A stretch of 64,000 nt of DNA, taken from positions 310,001 to 374,000 of the forward strand of contig NZ_WFLJ01000002.1 in the NCBI RefSeq assembly GCF_009208735.1, given 5' to 3'. Below are positions 62,020 through 64,000 of this stretch, in pieces. The position numbers and the translations under genes were made by a program. This DNA comes from Janthinobacterium rivuli. Its GTDB lineage: Bacteria; Pseudomonadota; Gammaproteobacteria; Burkholderiales; Burkholderiaceae_D. Each line of letters begins with the position of its first letter. Positions within the stretch are counted from its first letter, which is position 1. The notes under the pieces are model-generated. The model ran no database searches and was not told the DNA's origin. It saw nothing but the letters and a program-made list of their open reading frames with translations.

Positions 62020-62045
62020 GGCTATTGTGGTTAACCACAATAGCC
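62020..62045. promoter_or_regulatory. Perfect 26-bp palindrome in the divergent dctP/kinase region
   Basis: Each half reads GGCTATTGTGGTT; the second half is its exact reverse complement, without a spacer. It lies 75 bp before dctP and 31 bp before the kinase start codon. The size and symmetry suggest the operator of a dimeric regulator controlling both directions. No T-run makes a terminator unlikely. Confidence 0.7.
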
Positions 62046-62075
62046 GGCTCCCGATAAGCCGCTACCCTGCCAGCC

Positions 62076-64000
62076 ATGCCGACCTCCCCCACCTTTGCGC
62101 GCCGTTTCAAGCTGTCGAGCCCGATGCGCTGGCTGCTGCCCGTCATCCTGCTGCTGCTGTTCCTGTCCATCCTGTTCTGGCTGCCCTGGCAGGCGCGCCA
62201 GATGGAAAGCAACGAGCGCCAGGAGCAGCTGATCGCCGACACCCTGTGGGTGGAACAGACCATCCGTTTCCAGCTGGCGCGCAACGAGGAAAGCCTGTTC
62301 AACCTGGGCGTGGACATCGCCAGCGGCACCCTGTCGGCGGAAAAAGTGCACGAGCGGCTGCAGCAGATGTTGCGCAATGGCCGCGAACTGCAGCGCGTGC
62401 TGTGGCTCGATACCAGCGGCAAGGTGCTGGCCACGAGCGACAATAGCCTGCCGCATGCGCTGGCGTTTTCGCCGGCCTCGCTGACGGCGGCCGACAATGC
62501 GCGCCGCCTGCACCGGGGCCAGTACGCCCAGCCTTCGCAGCAGAGCGGCTTTCCCGACGCGCCGCCGGGTGCCATGCTGATGGATTACCACCAGCCCCTG
62601 TTCGATGGCCAGCGCTACGTGGGCAGCCTGGTGGCCACCTATCAGATCAGCAGCCTGCTCGATGAAATGGTGCCGTGGTGGTTCGCGCAGGACAACCAGA
62701 TCTCCCTGATCGACCGCGACGACAAGGTGCTGGCGCGGCGCGCCGCCGCCGGTCCCGGCCACGGCGTGTACACGCACAAGCGCGCGCTCGACGTGCCGGG
62801 CGCCACCATCACCCTGTTTACCGACAGCGTGAAAAGCCAGCCCAAGCTGCTGCCCAATCTGCTGGTCGGCTCCGTCATCGCCCTGTCGCTGGGTTTGCTG
62901 TGGAGCTTGCTGGCCCTGTGGCGGCATATTTCGCGCCGCCTGGTGGCCGAAGGCGCGCTGCGCCAGCAGATGCTGTTTCGCACGGCGATGGAAAACTCGC
63001 TGGTGACGGGCATGCGCGCGCGCGACCTGGAAGGAAGAGTCACGTACGTCAATCCCGCGTTTTGCCAGATCGTCGGCTATCCGCCCGAGGAAATCCTGGG
63101 CCGCCTGCCGCCCATGCCCTACTGGGTGCCCGAGGCGCTGGAGGAATACCAGCAGCGCTTCGTCAAGGCCCTGGCGGGCAATCCCACGCCGCAGTTCGAA
63201 ACCTATTTCCAGCGCCCCGACGGCACGCGCGTGGCGGTGCTGATCTTCGAAGCGCCGCTGGTGGACAAGAACGGCCAGCAGACAGGCTGGATGGGTTCCG
63301 TGCTCGATATCTCGGACCGCAAGCGGGTCGAGGAACTGAATCGCCAGCAGCAGGAAAAGCTGCAAACGAGTTCGCGCCTGGCCACCATGGGCGAGCTGGC
63401 GTCGATGCTGGCGCACGAATTGAATCAGCCGCTGGCGGCCATTTCCAGCTACACCACGGGCGCGCTGAACCTGATCCGCCGCGCCATCGACAGCGGCGCC
63501 CCCGTCGAGCCGAACACCCTGAAACCGGCGCTGGAGCAGGCCAGCGCGCAGGCGCAGCGGGCCGGCCAGATCATCCGTAGCGTGCACGATTTCGTGCGCA
63601 AGAGCGAGCCGCAGCGCCAGGATATCGCCATCCGCACCCTGATCGACGGCATCCGCGCGCTGATCGACCTGCAGGCGCGCAAATACTATGTCACCATCCA
63701 GGAAGAGCTGCCGCCGGACCTGCCGCTGCTGCGCGCCGACCCCGTGATGATCGAGCAAGTGCTGCTGAACCTGACGCGCAACGCCATCGAGGCGATGCAG
63801 GATGCGGCGCCGGGACGGCGTATCATGCGCCTGCGGGCCAGTCACGATGCGCAGCAAGGCATGGTGACGGTGGACGTGATCGATCATGGCCACGGCATTG
63901 CGCAGGACGTGGCCGAGCGGCTGTTTTCGCCGTTTTTCTCGACCAAGTCCGAAGGCATGGGCATGGGCCTGAACATCTGCCGCACCGCCATCGAATTTCA
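62076..64000 (+). CDS. PAS-containing sensor histidine kinase, DctS-like (cut by window end)
   Basis: The visible 641 residues run to the last base without a stop. A membrane anchor (MRWLLPVILLLLFLSILFWLPW, about 17-38) and a second one (LVGSVIALSLGLLWSLLALW, about 263-282) enclose a periplasmic sensor of about 225 residues. A PAS domain follows (RTAMENSLVTGMRARDLEGRVTYVNPAF), then HisKA with the phospho-His in LASMLAHELNQPLAAISSY, and the ATPase domain with LLNLTRNAIEAM, DHGHGIA and STKSEGMGMGLNICRTAIE. This is the arrangement of C4-dicarboxylate kinases of the DctS/TtrS type. Its response regulator would follow after the window. It diverges from dctPQM. Confidence 0.9.
   Translation, partial: MPTSPTFARRFKLSSPMRWLLPVILLLLFLSILFWLPWQARQMESNERQEQLIADTLWVEQTIRFQLARNEESLFNLGVDIASGTLSAEKVHERLQQMLRNGRELQRVLWLDTSGKVLATSDNSLPHALAFSPASLTAADNARRLHRGQYAQPSQQSGFPDAPPGAMLMDYHQPLFDGQRYVGSLVATYQISSLLDEMVPWWFAQDNQISLIDRDDKVLARRAAAGPGHGVYTHKRALDVPGATITLFTDSVKSQPKLLPNLLVGSVIALSLGLLWSLLALWRHISRRLVAEGALRQQMLFRTAMENSLVTGMRARDLEGRVTYVNPAFCQIVGYPPEEILGRLPPMPYWVPEALEEYQQRFVKALAGNPTPQFETYFQRPDGTRVAVLIFEAPLVDKNGQQTGWMGSVLDISDRKRVEELNRQQQEKLQTSSRLATMGELASMLAHELNQPLAAISSYTTGALNLIRRAIDSGAPVEPNTLKPALEQASAQAQRAGQIIRSVHDFVRKSEPQRQDIAIRTLIDGIRALIDLQARKYYVTIQEELPPDLPLLRADPVMIEQVLLNLTRNAIEAMQDAAPGRRIMRLRASHDAQQGMVTVDVIDHGHGIAQDVAERLFSPFFSTKSEGMGMGLNICRTAIEF

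Noticed and set aside
62031..63893. A 620-codon open frame antisense to the DctS-like kinase.
   Set aside because: The sense strand has a complete kinase domain order; the antisense frame shows only shadow composition.

Overview
The window reads as chromosomal DNA of a GC-rich betaproteobacterium. The macromolecular-synthesis order rpsU-yqeY-dnaG-rpoD and the overall gene content fit the Oxalobacteraceae (Janthinobacterium, Duganella or Massilia type). That placement is inferred from gene order and family resemblance, not from a search. Most genes are housekeeping or core accessory genes. I see no prophage, CRISPR array, plasmid function or intact insertion sequence.

Layout. 1-6.2 kb: a Crp/Fnr regulator, an outer-membrane barrel behind a very strong dyad, a DUF4265 protein, a candidate secreted cysteine-hydrolase effector with its overlapping immunity gene, pdxJ, yjjG, a DUF2726 protein and an FKBP isomerase. 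6.2-12 kb: a CAU-anticodon tRNA, then rpoD, dnaG, yqeY and rpsU on the minus strand; rpoD has its own extended -10 promoter and a leader of about 400 nt. 12-18.1 kb: a YhiN-type flavoprotein, ybiB, a remnant of an IS110-type transposase domain that has lost its catalytic residues, a DAHP synthase gene, a lone NirD-like gene and tsaD. 18.1-31 kb: a long minus-strand block with eutCB, a GbsR-type regulator in operon with DUF4166 and a membrane/TIGR01777 fusion, a tightly coupled seven-gene lipid operon, and a voltage-gated K+ channel.

31-43 kb: a CPA2 antiporter, a YdjM-like membrane hydrolase, a DUF2157 plus DUF4401/GDYXXLXY membrane pair, DUF427, a FrnE/DsbA oxidoreductase, plsY, ybaK, an endonuclease/phosphatase and a triple-PAS GGDEF-EAL protein. 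43-57 kb: a drug-type RND adaptor and pump without outer-membrane partner, an MgtC protein with a small ACT-like partner behind a structured leader, and a complete metal-type RND system (adaptor, pump, outer-membrane factor) divergent from its two-component system. 57-64 kb: a small Lys/Glu-rich protein, xerD, a methylguanine methyltransferase gene, and a DctPQM TRAP transporter divergent from a PAS sensor kinase cut off by the window end, with a perfect 26-bp palindrome between them.

The best candidate for an undescribed system is the lipid operon at 23041-30058. A KAS III-type condensing enzyme, a 3beta-HSD-like reductase, a metallo-beta-lactamase-fold hydrolase, an F390-synthetase/PaaK-like adenylating enzyme, an AUR1-like PAP2 protein, a sterol-desaturase-type hydroxylase and an acyl desaturase are mostly joined by stop/start overlaps. 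The content suggests that an acyl chain is condensed, reduced, hydroxylated or desaturated and perhaps given a headgroup. I do not recognise it as a known pathway. The catalytically dead IS110 domain (14510-15187) and the effector/immunity pair (2748-3505) come next in interest.
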